From Arthrobacter russicus (GTDB taxonomy: Bacteria; Actinomycetota; Actinomycetes; Actinomycetales; Micrococcaceae), in assembly GCF_031454135.1 (NCBI RefSeq), contig NZ_JAVDQF010000001.1:1426001-1490000 (forward strand): 64,000 nt of DNA, written 5' to 3'. Both the position numbers and the translations under genes were made by a program. Below the pieces are notes generated by a model. That model saw only the letters and a program-made list of their open reading frames with translations. It made no database searches and was not told the DNA's origin. This document shows, piece by piece, positions 7,648 through 15,513 of the stretch; positions within the stretch are counted from its first letter, which is position 1; the number at the start of each line of letters is the position of its first letter.

Positions 7648-8320
7648 GTTTCCAGCTTTTCATTACCGCCCACTGCATGGTTTCCCAGTACCGTCCGGCC
7701 CAGTCCTGGGAGTGGAATCGGTACAACGAGACTGTGTCGCCGGGGTCGGTAGCAGGGCCGTCCAAGCCCAGCGTCCGCAAATACTCCAGGCACTCCCAGG
7801 TAAGGGCCAAATTATCCACGCCGTCATGGCCAACCACGGTCAAATGCCCCTCAAAACCACTGCCGTCCTCCAGTTTCCGCTTGGCGATCCCCCGATCGGT
7901 CGGCGGGTGGGTCCGCAATGGCTCGACTGCGGTGAACAGGTCGGTGACCAATTCGCGCAGCCGGCGATTCGGGCCGCCCGCACCGTCTTCGTTCACGTTG
8001 TAACCGATGCTGTCACCGAACTGAGAATCCAGGCCCTTGTTCCACATCCGGACAGCGGCCCGACTCGCCAGCAGCTTGTCCAGCACGTCCAGCAATTTGC
8101 GTTCCGGAACGGCCAAGGCCAGACTGCCGACCAGAGTAGTGTGCGGCGGGTAGGAAATAGCAGCCCGGAAACCGAACTGCCGGTGCGCGATTTCCATGGC
8201 ACGCAAGGCGGTTTCGCCGAAGGCCGGTCCCGGCCGCATGAAGATCCCGTAACGGAACGGCGATGGATGGTCGAGCACTGCTGAACTGTATGGTCGCACC
8301 TGCACCGTCTCTGGACTCAC
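7640..8320 (-). CDS. 2H phosphoesterase superfamily protein
   Basis: The 226-aa protein has two HxT motifs, H60-T-T and H159-L-T, in YPPHTTLVGSLAL and FEGHLTVVGHDG. This is the hallmark of the 2H phosphoesterase (2'-5' RNA ligase-like/cyclic phosphodiesterase) fold. Such enzymes open cyclic phosphates or cleave 2'-5' bonds. No signal peptide is seen, so it should be cytoplasmic. The GTG start overlaps the ugpB-like stop (GTGA), and the gene sits between the importer and mgtC. It is longer than, and clearly different from, the small 2H protein at 15485-16048. I infer that it processes an imported phosphodiester or cyclic phosphate. Confidence 0.8.
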   Translation of the reverse strand: MSPETVQVRPYSSAVLDHPSPFRYGIFMRPGPAFGETALRAMEIAHRQFGFRAAISYPPHTTLVGSLALAVPERKLLDVLDKLLASRAAVRMWNKGLDSQFGDSIGYNVNEDGAGGPNRRLRELVTDLFTAVEPLRTHPPTDRGIAKRKLEDGSGFEGHLTVVGHDGVDNLALTWECLEYLRTLGLDGPATDPGDTVSLYRFHSQDWAGRYWETMQWAVMKSWKLG

Positions 8321-9648
8321 TTCCCGGCCCGCTGCTGGTACCTGCTGATGATGTCTTTGGCTTTGCTTTCCTGCTCGGCGAAAATCGCTCGCACATCGCC
8401 ACCGCCCAGCATCGATTCCAACACCGGCTGCAATGCTTGCCGCGCCTCACCCAAGGCTCCGGAATGGCAGCCGGCGGTAGCTGTCGTCGGCTTGCTGTTG
8501 GCCAGCTGATCCAGCAATGCTTGCTGCTGCGGCGTCGGCGAGGCCACTGCCTTCGCGGCACTCAAAGTGGTCGGCAAATACCCGGAATCGACGAAGTTCT
8601 TGGTTTGCACCTCAGTGCTGCCCAAATACCGGGAGAGTTCCCACGCCGCCTTCTGTTCGGCGCTGGAGCGGTCTTTGCCAATCACCCAGAGCGAATTGCC
8701 GCCGGGCACCACCCCGCCGTCCGCAGCGGAAACCGGGAACGGCTTGACCGCAAAATTAACTCCGGTCTTGACGATGTTGCCGATCGCGCCGGAGGAGACC
8801 AGTGACATCGCTGCGGCACCGGAAGTGAAGGCACCTACCGAGGCCGTGGCATCCGAGCCGGTATTGACCATGGTGCCTTCCCGGACCAGGTCTTGCAGCG
8901 TGGTCCAGGTTTCCACTTGTTTGGGATCGGTGTACTTGAAGGCGGTGGCGTCCTGGCCCTGCACACCATTGTCCGGTGTGCAATAGTTCAGCCCATAAGA
9001 TGCGGTGAATTGTTCGTTCCACCAGGTATTGACGAAGAAGGACATGCCGGCGATGCCGGAATCTCGTTTGATTTTGCTCGCGGTGCTCAACAACCCGGAG
9101 AGGTCGGTGGGGACGTCTTCCGGAGTCAGCCCGGCCTTGGCCAGAACATCGAGGTTCAGCACCAGCACCGGCTGCGAAATCTGATACGGCATCGAGCGGA
9201 CTTGGCCATCGACCGTATAGTAATTTTTGACTGCCGGTGCCAAATCCTCGAAGTCGTAGCTTCCTTCCTTGGCCGCCAGGTCCTGGGCGGGTACCGTGAG
9301 CTTCGAGTCGATCATGTAGCCCGTGAAAATGTCCGATGCCTGCATCAAAGCCGGGGTGGCGCCGGATTGCACCGCATTGGCCAGTTTGGCCATCGACGAT
9401 TCGTAAGTTCCCTGGTAGATCGCTTCCACCTGGATCTTCCCGCTCTGAGCTTCGTTGAACGCGGCGATCTGCTGATTGAGTGAATCCCCGGCCGCGCCGG
9501 AAGCCGAGTGCCAGAAGGAAATCTTGACCGGTCCGCCATCGGCACCCGGCCCGGCACCGCCGCCGCCGCAAGCAGTCAAGCCCAGCGCGGCAATGCTCAG
9601 GCCAGCGATCAAGCTCAGGCGCGAACGTCTAAACATGGTTTTTCTCAT
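8317..9648 (-). CDS. ugpB: Ugp-type ABC transporter substrate-binding lipoprotein
   Basis: Extracellular solute receptor anchored by lipid at C27 (lipobox LTAC). The 443-aa protein shares with E. coli UgpB the opening ISFWHSASG, the segment YQGTYESSMA (UgpB YKGNYEQ) and PALMQASDIFTGYMI. This points to glycerol-3-phosphate or glycerophosphodiesters rather than maltose-type sugars. The start ATG has AAGGAG 7 nt upstream and overlaps the stop of the preceding permease (ATGA). No ATPase gene lies in the operon, so a shared ATPase of the MsiK/UgpC type must be supplied from elsewhere. Substrate assignment is by resemblance. Confidence 0.82.
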   Translation of the reverse strand: MRKTMFRRSRLSLIAGLSIAALGLTACGGGGAGPGADGGPVKISFWHSASGAAGDSLNQQIAAFNEAQSGKIQVEAIYQGTYESSMAKLANAVQSGATPALMQASDIFTGYMIDSKLTVPAQDLAAKEGSYDFEDLAPAVKNYYTVDGQVRSMPYQISQPVLVLNLDVLAKAGLTPEDVPTDLSGLLSTASKIKRDSGIAGMSFFVNTWWNEQFTASYGLNYCTPDNGVQGQDATAFKYTDPKQVETWTTLQDLVREGTMVNTGSDATASVGAFTSGAAAMSLVSSGAIGNIVKTGVNFAVKPFPVSAADGGVVPGGNSLWVIGKDRSSAEQKAAWELSRYLGSTEVQTKNFVDSGYLPTTLSAAKAVASPTPQQQALLDQLANSKPTTATAGCHSGALGEARQALQPVLESMLGGGDVRAIFAEQESKAKDIISRYQQRAGK

Positions 9649-10526
9649 TTGACTGCTCCTTGGGTAAGTCCTTTAGTGAGGAATTTTTGGCCGAAGATGA
9701 CCAGGATGAGCATCGGCAGACTGACGAAGGCCAAGCCCGCCAGCACTGAGCCGACGTCCACCGACAGCGAGTCGCTGAGCGCTGCCACACCCACCTGCAC
9801 GGTGCGGCTGGACGGCGATTCGGTGATCAGCAGCGGCCAGAGGTAGCCGTTCCAGGCGGCGATCGCGCTGACCAGGCTAATTGTCATCACAATCGGCTTG
9901 TTCAATGGCAACAGGAAGCGGAACAAGAAGGCCACGGGACCAACCCCGTCCAAGACCGCCGCCTCATGGATTTCCTTGGGGAAGCTTTTGAACGCCTGGC
10001 GGAACAAGAAGACCGCATAGGCGCTGGTCGCGAAGGGGATGAATACCGCGATCAGGGTGTCGAAGAGCCCGATCGAACGGATGGTCAGGTAATTCGCGAT
10101 GATCGTGGTTTCGCTCGGGATCATCATGGTGACCAAGAAGAAGGCCAGCACCAGATTGGGCCGTTTCAAGTTCCCGAAGACCAGGGCATAGGCCGCCATC
10201 AGTGAGGTAACCAACTGCAATGAGGCCTGGGCCAGGGTCACCAGCACCGAGTTGCCGAACTGGGCCAGTAATGGAGAGTTCCGGAACGCGGTGCTGAAGT
10301 TCTCCAAAGTCCACGCGGTGAACCAGGGCGCGCCGCCGCCAATGATAGTGCCGGTGGGTGTGAAAGCCCCGACGAAGGCGAACAGCACCGGTCCGGCCAC
10401 CAGCAGCGCGACCACGGTGAGGTAGACATACGTGGGCGTACTACGCCAATTGATCCGTTGCGCGCTGGATCTTTCCGTGGTTTTGGATGTTCCCATGGTT
10501 TTGGGCGTCTTTGTGGTGTTGGACAT
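9645..10526 (-). CDS. ugpE: ABC transporter permease, UgpE/MalG-like
   Basis: Second inner-membrane channel subunit of the Ugp-type importer. The 293-aa protein has six predicted membrane helices and the EAA loop KEIHEAAVLDGVGPVAFLFR near residue 190, which docks to the ATPase. The N-terminus carries an unusual Thr/Lys-rich tail of about 25 residues. The start overlaps the stop of the upstream permease by 1 nt, and its own stop overlaps the start of the binding protein. Confidence 0.86.
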   Translation of the reverse strand: MSNTTKTPKTMGTSKTTERSSAQRINWRSTPTYVYLTVVALLVAGPVLFAFVGAFTPTGTIIGGGAPWFTAWTLENFSTAFRNSPLLAQFGNSVLVTLAQASLQLVTSLMAAYALVFGNLKRPNLVLAFFLVTMMIPSETTIIANYLTIRSIGLFDTLIAVFIPFATSAYAVFLFRQAFKSFPKEIHEAAVLDGVGPVAFLFRFLLPLNKPIVMTISLVSAIAAWNGYLWPLLITESPSSRTVQVGVAALSDSLSVDVGSVLAGLAFVSLPMLILVIFGQKFLTKGLTQGAVK

Positions 10527-11446
10527 CAGTAATGCACCCGCCTCTCCAGGACCCGCATCTGTATGAAGGTCAGCGTCACGATGATGAGCAATAGCACAAT
10601 TCCACGGGCCGCCGCGGCGCCGTAATCGCTGGTACCTGAGCCGAATGCAGTTTTGTAGATGTCGATCACCAACGTGTTGGTCGCCGTTCCCGGACCGCCG
10701 CCGGTGAGCAGGTTGATCACGGTGAACTCCCGCATTCCGGCGATGGACTGGGTGATCAAGATGAAAAACAAGGTTGGCGTGATCAACGGCAGCTTCACGT
10801 GCCAGAGCCGCTGCAAAGTGCCGGTGCCATCAATCTGCGCAGCCTCCATGACTTCTTCCGGCACGCCGTCCAAGGCCGCGAGCAACAGCAGCACCGAAAT
10901 GCCCAGCCCGCACCAGACGTCGACGATCACCACGGCCAGCAGGGCCATCTGCGGCTGGGTCAGCCATCCGGCCGGGCCGGCACCGAAAAGCCCGGAGATC
11001 TGGTCGAACAAACCAGTCCCCGGCTGGAACATCATCTTGAAGACGAGGGCCGCGACGGCAACCGAAACCGCCATCGGGATCAGCACGATCGAGCGCAGCA
11101 AAGGTGTGCCTTTGAGTCGGCTGGAAAGCGGGATTGCGATGGCCAGACCGATAAGTACTTTCCCAACAACCGAGGCCCCAGTGTAGATAAAGGTGACCAG
11201 AATCGTATTCCAGAACCTGGGATCCGTCAGCATCAGTTCAAAATTGTCGGTGCCGACAAAACCGCTCGGTGCGCCGAATAAGTCCGTGCCCTGGGTAGCT
11301 AAGAAAAAAGTGCGGAGCAATGGCCAGTAGTCGAAGGTCAATAACACCAGGAAAGCAGGGGCAAGAAAAAACCACGCCCACGGATGCGCCCGTCGGGGCC
11401 GTTGCTCTGGTGGCTTGACCCGTTGGTCTGCCGTCGCTGTCTTCAT
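10526..11446 (-). CDS. ugpA: ABC transporter permease, UgpA/MalF-like
   Basis: First channel subunit and first gene of the operon. The 306-aa protein has six predicted helices after a basic, proline-rich N-terminus and an EAA loop EEVMEAAQIDGTGTLQRLWH. A longer frame exists upstream, but the ATG at 11446 is chosen because a run of six G residues (AGGGGGG) lies 7 nt before it. A LacI-type palindrome about 100 nt upstream (11543-11554) and a possible Pho-box-like GTT repeat (11571-11613) may control it. Confidence 0.87.
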   Translation of the reverse strand: MKTATADQRVKPPEQRPRRAHPWAWFFLAPAFLVLLTFDYWPLLRTFFLATQGTDLFGAPSGFVGTDNFELMLTDPRFWNTILVTFIYTGASVVGKVLIGLAIAIPLSSRLKGTPLLRSIVLIPMAVSVAVAALVFKMMFQPGTGLFDQISGLFGAGPAGWLTQPQMALLAVVIVDVWCGLGISVLLLLAALDGVPEEVMEAAQIDGTGTLQRLWHVKLPLITPTLFFILITQSIAGMREFTVINLLTGGGPGTATNTLVIDIYKTAFGSGTSDYGAAAARGIVLLLIIVTLTFIQMRVLERRVHY

Positions 11447-11542
11447 CGGTAACCCCCCTGTGCCAGACAAACGATCGTGGGACGTTCCGACCATGCAGCG
11501 AGTCAACCGATGCAGCAGATCAACCTGTGTAGCAGCATGCCG

Positions 11543-11554
11543 GGAACGTTCCCA
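11543..11554. promoter_or_regulatory. LacI-family operator candidate
   Basis: GGGAACGTTCCC is a perfect 12-bp palindrome with the central CG typical of LacI-family operators. It lies 97 nt upstream of the first permease start. A degenerate relative, GGGACGTTCC, lies at about 11480. The nearest LacI gene (5975-6979) flanks the far end of the same operon. Confidence 0.6.
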
Positions 11555-11917
11555 GTGATCTTACACACGTCTCACCCAACCTGGCTATAACTTTCCGCAA
11601 ACGCTACGTGAACAGCTGACCGCGGGCAGACTCCGACGGCTTGACTCCAGGGCGCAGATCGTGGTCACGATGAGTTTCTGGGCAGCGAAAATAATTAATT
11701 AAAATGGCTCCCGACTCTTGATTTAACGCAAAGCCTGAATATACCTTTTAAAAAGGAATCAAACAGCTTTCGTGCGTGAGTAGCTGATCATTTCTTCGAC
11801 CTCTCCGAGCCTCGGGGTAGGTCAATCGAATATTGCCGAAAGCAACGTTTTTCCAAAATGATTCGCCCAGTGAATCATTTAGTATGCTGCAGCAGTCGAA
11901 ATTGCTGCCGATTCATC

Positions 11918-11935
11918 GCGGAAGTTAACTTCCGC
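11918..11935. promoter_or_regulatory. 18-bp perfect palindrome upstream of the GDPD-lectin gene
   Basis: GCGGAAGTTAACTTCCGC is fully self-complementary and ends 26 nt before the ATG at 11962. It could be an operator or, as RNA, a hairpin close to the ribosome site (TGGGGT). No similar site is seen elsewhere in the window, so the binding protein is unknown. Confidence 0.45.
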
Positions 11936-11961
11936 AGAAACTGCTGATTGGGGTAATCAAT

Positions 11962-14322
11962 ATGAAGAAAAAGCCAGATCGAAGAAGCATACGCTTCGCC
12001 ACGTTCACCGTGCTCGCGCTTGCGGTGAGCGGAATCGCCGTCGTCGCGCCCGCCACGGCGACGCCTCCCGTCGAATCCGCCCCGCCACCGGCCGCTGAGC
12101 CTGCGGCAGCACCCCGAACAGAGGAAGTTGCTGCCGGGACCGACTTGGGCAAAAACTGCAGCAAAACGTCGCTGGAAATTCTGGAAGGACTACTTGAGAT
12201 GGGTGGCACCGATAAGGTGACCACGGTCCGGCACCGCGGCGATTTCGACGCCGACACTCCGGAGAACAGTCTGGCCGCGTTCCGTAACTCTTACCAGGCC
12301 TGCCGGCCAGGGATCGAAACCGATATCCGCAAAACCAAAGACGGTCAATTCGTGCTGTTCCACGACACCAAAATCGGTAAAATGCTCGAACCAGGCTACA
12401 ACCCGCAAACCGATACTGGCCCGAATGCGACTCTGGATTCGTTGACTTACAGCCAACTGCGGGAGAAGAACCTGGTCAAAATCGACCGGTCGGTCTCCGA
12501 TCAGAAGATCATCAACCTGGATACTTTTCTGACCGACTACGTCAACACCAAAGGCCGATCGATCATCAATCTGGAAATCAAGAGTGACGGGGACGTGCTA
12601 GACGTAGTCAAGGCCTTTGACCGGATAAGCAAAAGACTCGGTGCTGATCTATACAGCAGCACCATCTTCAAATTCCGGATGACCGCTTACCCCACCATCG
12701 AAAAATTCCAGGACGATCTGGTCAAGGCCAATATCCCACCGGGCAATGTCATGGCCATGCCGGTGATGAGCGCTCAGATCGCGGAAAGCATCAATGCGCT
12801 ACCACCCATCAAACCCGGCGAATCCAATGCCTACGCAGCCGTCGATTCCTGGAGTGACGCGCCGAATGTAGCGGTACCCTCAGTCGAGGTCGTGATGAAA
12901 GATGCTCAAGGATATAAGGAGTATCAATATGAATTCCCGTATTACAGCCAGACTGATTCATACCTGGATATGGTCCCGATGACCGTGCCTAGCTCAACCG
13001 AACTCCGCAACGTCCGGGAAGGGACCATGGCGGAGATGTCCGAATTGGTGAAATCCCGGAACAAACCCTTGGCGCAATTCGTCCCAATCCCGGACTGGGC
13101 GATGTGGCGGAAAGACTTCAGTTGGGACACATCATTGCCCAACACCGTGCCGAACACGCCGAAGATCTCACCCCGGGAAGCCTACTTTAACAACGACTCG
13201 AAGTGCTGTTATGCGCTCAGCGACCGGCTAGCTGGCGACAAGCTCGACCAAGAGAAGGCCGATCAGCGGATCCTGCTTCCTTTCCAGGAGAGGATCAAGG
13301 CCACGGTACTCACCGCTGACGACACAGACAGCATCGACTCCTACTTCAAGGGGAAGGGCAAATACCTGGATCTCGGAGACAACAAAGTAAAACCGAATGC
13401 GCCCAACCCGGCGATGAACTCACTCATTTTTCCAGGCAATCGAATACCCCGGGCAACCGTGGCACAGACTACGAACATCAGCTACGGCCAGAACCAGCTG
13501 ATCAATGCCCAATTCCGGCTCTGCGCCAACAACAAGAGTGGGGCCATGCAACCGGCGAACGAAGTGATCGTTTGGGAATGCAATCCCGGCGATCCGATGA
13601 ACCATTGGCAGTTCCGCCAACGCGATGCGGAAGGCTATGGCGTGATCGGCTTGGGCCGCAGCGAATACTGTCTCAACAGCCAAGGGCGAGTCGGAACGAC
13701 GGTGATCTGGCCGTGCGACAAGGCGACCAACGCAATGTGGAGGTACCGCAGCGATGGGTCAATCGTCGACAGGGCGACCAACGCCTGTCTCTCATTGACC
13801 GGTGACAAATCCGGGTCCAACCTGGAAACTGAAGCGTGCAACGGTAGCGGTAGGCAGCAGTGGCTCACCGACTATGCGGAGAACTCCTTCGGATCCGTTG
13901 ATCGGGACTCCGGTTTGTTACTCGCATCGAGAGGCACCGGGCAATGCCTCAACCTCTACGGCAACTCCGGAACGGAACAACTGTATATGGGTCAATGCGT
14001 GGTTTCTACGGAACGCACCTGGGGAACCTGGACCGGCATGGTCAGCGGCCAGGGCGGATACAAGCCGGTACTTGAATCCGGAATGAAGGACAGTAGCGGC
14101 GACTACTACATGTGCGCCAGAGCACCAAGCCCCACAAGCGTAGTGGCCAATTCCTGCGAAAACCGTTCCGCTAAAGAATATTGGTGGTATTTCACACCGG
14201 ATGAAAGGATTGTCAGTGTCAATACCGGGGGCTGCCTCATCCCCAGACCGGGCAGCAGCACTCTCCTCGTAGAAAAATGCGAGTCCGCCAAGGATCGGCA
14301 AAGAGCCTACCAGTGGGGCTAA
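11962..14322 (+). CDS. Secreted GDPD-like phosphodiesterase with C-terminal ricin-B lectin domain
   Basis: The 786-aa protein has an N-terminal signal peptide (basic KKKPDRR, hydrophobic core, cleavage near ATATPP) and a proline/alanine-rich linker. A glycerophosphodiester-phosphodiesterase TIM barrel follows: H91-R-G, E101-N-S, then IETDIRKTKDG with E119 and D121, and H134 in VLFHD. From about residue 500 there are lectin-like repeats with QxW-type motifs (NHWQF, AMWRY, QQWL, YQW) and paired cysteines. GDPDs release glycerol-3-phosphate from lipid head groups; the lectin would anchor it to glycan. Codon use is less GC-rich than its neighbours, which suggests acquisition. It is divergent from the Ugp-type importer. 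Confidence 0.85.
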   Translation: MKKKPDRRSIRFATFTVLALAVSGIAVVAPATATPPVESAPPPAAEPAAAPRTEEVAAGTDLGKNCSKTSLEILEGLLEMGGTDKVTTVRHRGDFDADTPENSLAAFRNSYQACRPGIETDIRKTKDGQFVLFHDTKIGKMLEPGYNPQTDTGPNATLDSLTYSQLREKNLVKIDRSVSDQKIINLDTFLTDYVNTKGRSIINLEIKSDGDVLDVVKAFDRISKRLGADLYSSTIFKFRMTAYPTIEKFQDDLVKANIPPGNVMAMPVMSAQIAESINALPPIKPGESNAYAAVDSWSDAPNVAVPSVEVVMKDAQGYKEYQYEFPYYSQTDSYLDMVPMTVPSSTELRNVREGTMAEMSELVKSRNKPLAQFVPIPDWAMWRKDFSWDTSLPNTVPNTPKISPREAYFNNDSKCCYALSDRLAGDKLDQEKADQRILLPFQERIKATVLTADDTDSIDSYFKGKGKYLDLGDNKVKPNAPNPAMNSLIFPGNRIPRATVAQTTNISYGQNQLINAQFRLCANNKSGAMQPANEVIVWECNPGDPMNHWQFRQRDAEGYGVIGLGRSEYCLNSQGRVGTTVIWPCDKATNAMWRYRSDGSIVDRATNACLSLTGDKSGSNLETEACNGSGRQQWLTDYAENSFGSVDRDSGLLLASRGTGQCLNLYGNSGTEQLYMGQCVVSTERTWGTWTGMVSGQGGYKPVLESGMKDSSGDYYMCARAPSPTSVVANSCENRSAKEYWWYFTPDERIVSVNTGGCLIPRPGSSTLLVEKCESAKDRQRAYQWG

Positions 14323-14356
14323 CCGCAGTGGGCTCGGAGCATAGCTGGTAATCGAT

Positions 14357-14400
14357 CCTCGGGAGAGGCGAGTGGAGTCTGCCCCCCGCCTCTCCCGAGG
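14357..14400 (+). terminator. 14-bp hairpin after the GDPD-lectin gene
   Basis: CCTCGGGAGAGGCG (14357-14370) pairs perfectly with CGCCTCTCCCGAGG (14387-14400) across a 16-nt loop. There is no T-tract. It lies between convergent genes, 34 nt after the lectin gene stop, so it is probably a factor-assisted or bidirectional transcription barrier. Confidence 0.6.
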
Positions 14401-14454
14401 TACGCCCGTGAATCAGATCGCGCACATCCACGACGTCAACGCATCCGGATTCGG

Positions 14455-15513
14455 TCAGTTCGTCGGGCTGCGCACCGGCTCCGCATCCGCTTTGCCCACG
14501 GCACCCCAACCGGCGGCAATGAGATACACCTGGGACAACAAATAGAACCAGACGAACAAACCCAGGATCACCGAGAACGGTGCCAACAATGGATTCCGTC
14601 CGGCGACATTCGCCAGCAGTACACTGGACAATGCGCGCAGCACGGTCGAGCCGACCGCGGCGATCAAAGCGGTCTGCCAAAGCACCCCGCGTGGCATCTG
14701 GATTGCGGACACGGAACGGAACAAGACCAGGCACACCGCCAGGTCGAGGATCAGCAGGACCACGAGCGAGCCGATGTAGGTGATCGGCCGTACCACCTCG
14801 GCGTCCAAGGACAGCGCGCCCATCACCCCGTCCAGAGCGGTCACCACGCCGACGCTGATCACCGAGGTCACCACCAGGACCACGCCGAGCAGCAGCAGCG
14901 TGGCCGCGTCCTTGAGTTTGAGCAGGACCGGATTGGCTTCCAAGGGGCCCGCATCGAATACGCCGCGCACGCCTTCGCGCAGGCCGCCGATCCAGCCCAG
15001 CGAGGTCAACAGCAATGCGGCCAAGGAAATCAGCAGCGCCCAGCCGAAGCCGTCGCCGGAGTTGAACAGTTGATCCGGCTCCGCCAAGCCACCGTTGCCG
15101 GTATTGATCAGCCCCGGGGTGGATTGCGCGACCGCGTTGACCACGGCATCCTGCAGGCCCTTGTTTCCGGCCGCCAGCAAACCGAGGACCGAGAATCCAG
15201 CAACCAGCATCGCGGCCACGGAGAAGAACATGTTGTACGCGGAGCCGGCCGCCAGCAACGGTCCGTGGCGCAGCGAATAGGTCTGGAAAGCCCGCATGGG
15301 ACGGACCAGGTTGAGCTTGGCCAGCAGGTATTCGATCCGGGCTTGCAGCAGGCCGGGCGCACCGGGCGATGCCGGTTTGGCCTGTTGCTCGCGTTTCGCC
15401 CGGCTGAGCTCGATCCGCTTCAGGATCAGCCGCCGTTCCAGCTCTTTGCGATCGGTTGGTGCGGGCACCACTGGCACCGGCTGTTTAGGTCTCGGACTTT
15501 TCCGGGCCGCCAA
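14455..15513 (-). CDS. YihY/virulence factor BrkB family membrane protein
   Basis: A 352-aa integral membrane protein with a basic, proline-rich cytoplasmic N-terminus of about 80 residues and six predicted helices. The YihY landmarks include HGPLLAAGSAYNMFFSVAAML in the first helix and WGAVGKADAE at the end. The biochemical role of YihY is unsettled; older 'ribonuclease BN' labels are wrong. The frame is open far upstream, but TTG at 15513 is chosen because AGGAGGAG lies 7 nt before it, inside the 3' end of the preceding 2H phosphoesterase gene. The 29-nt overlap implies translational coupling to that gene. Confidence 0.84.
   Translation of the reverse strand: MAARKSPRPKQPVPVVPAPTDRKELERRLILKRIELSRAKREQQAKPASPGAPGLLQARIEYLLAKLNLVRPMRAFQTYSLRHGPLLAAGSAYNMFFSVAAMLVAGFSVLGLLAAGNKGLQDAVVNAVAQSTPGLINTGNGGLAEPDQLFNSGDGFGWALLISLAALLLTSLGWIGGLREGVRGVFDAGPLEANPVLLKLKDAATLLLLGVVLVVTSVISVGVVTALDGVMGALSLDAEVVRPITYIGSLVVLLILDLAVCLVLFRSVSAIQMPRGVLWQTALIAAVGSTVLRALSSVLLANVAGRNPLLAPFSVILGLFVWFYLLSQVYLIAAGWGAVGKADAEPVRSPTN

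Larger units (their letters stand above)
11447..11961. promoter_or_regulatory. Divergent control region between the Ugp-type operon and the GDPD-lectin gene
   Basis: No gene is seen in these 515 bases; the central part is much richer in AT than its surroundings. It holds a LacI-type palindrome (11543-11554), GTT triplets at 11/11/10-nt spacing on the minus strand (11571-11613), and a plus-strand promoter candidate TTGATT (11718-11723), 16 nt, TATACC (11740-11745). A palindromic CCTTTT/AAAAGG follows, then an 18-bp perfect palindrome at 11918-11935. The plus-strand gene would have a leader of about 210 nt. Confidence 0.5.
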
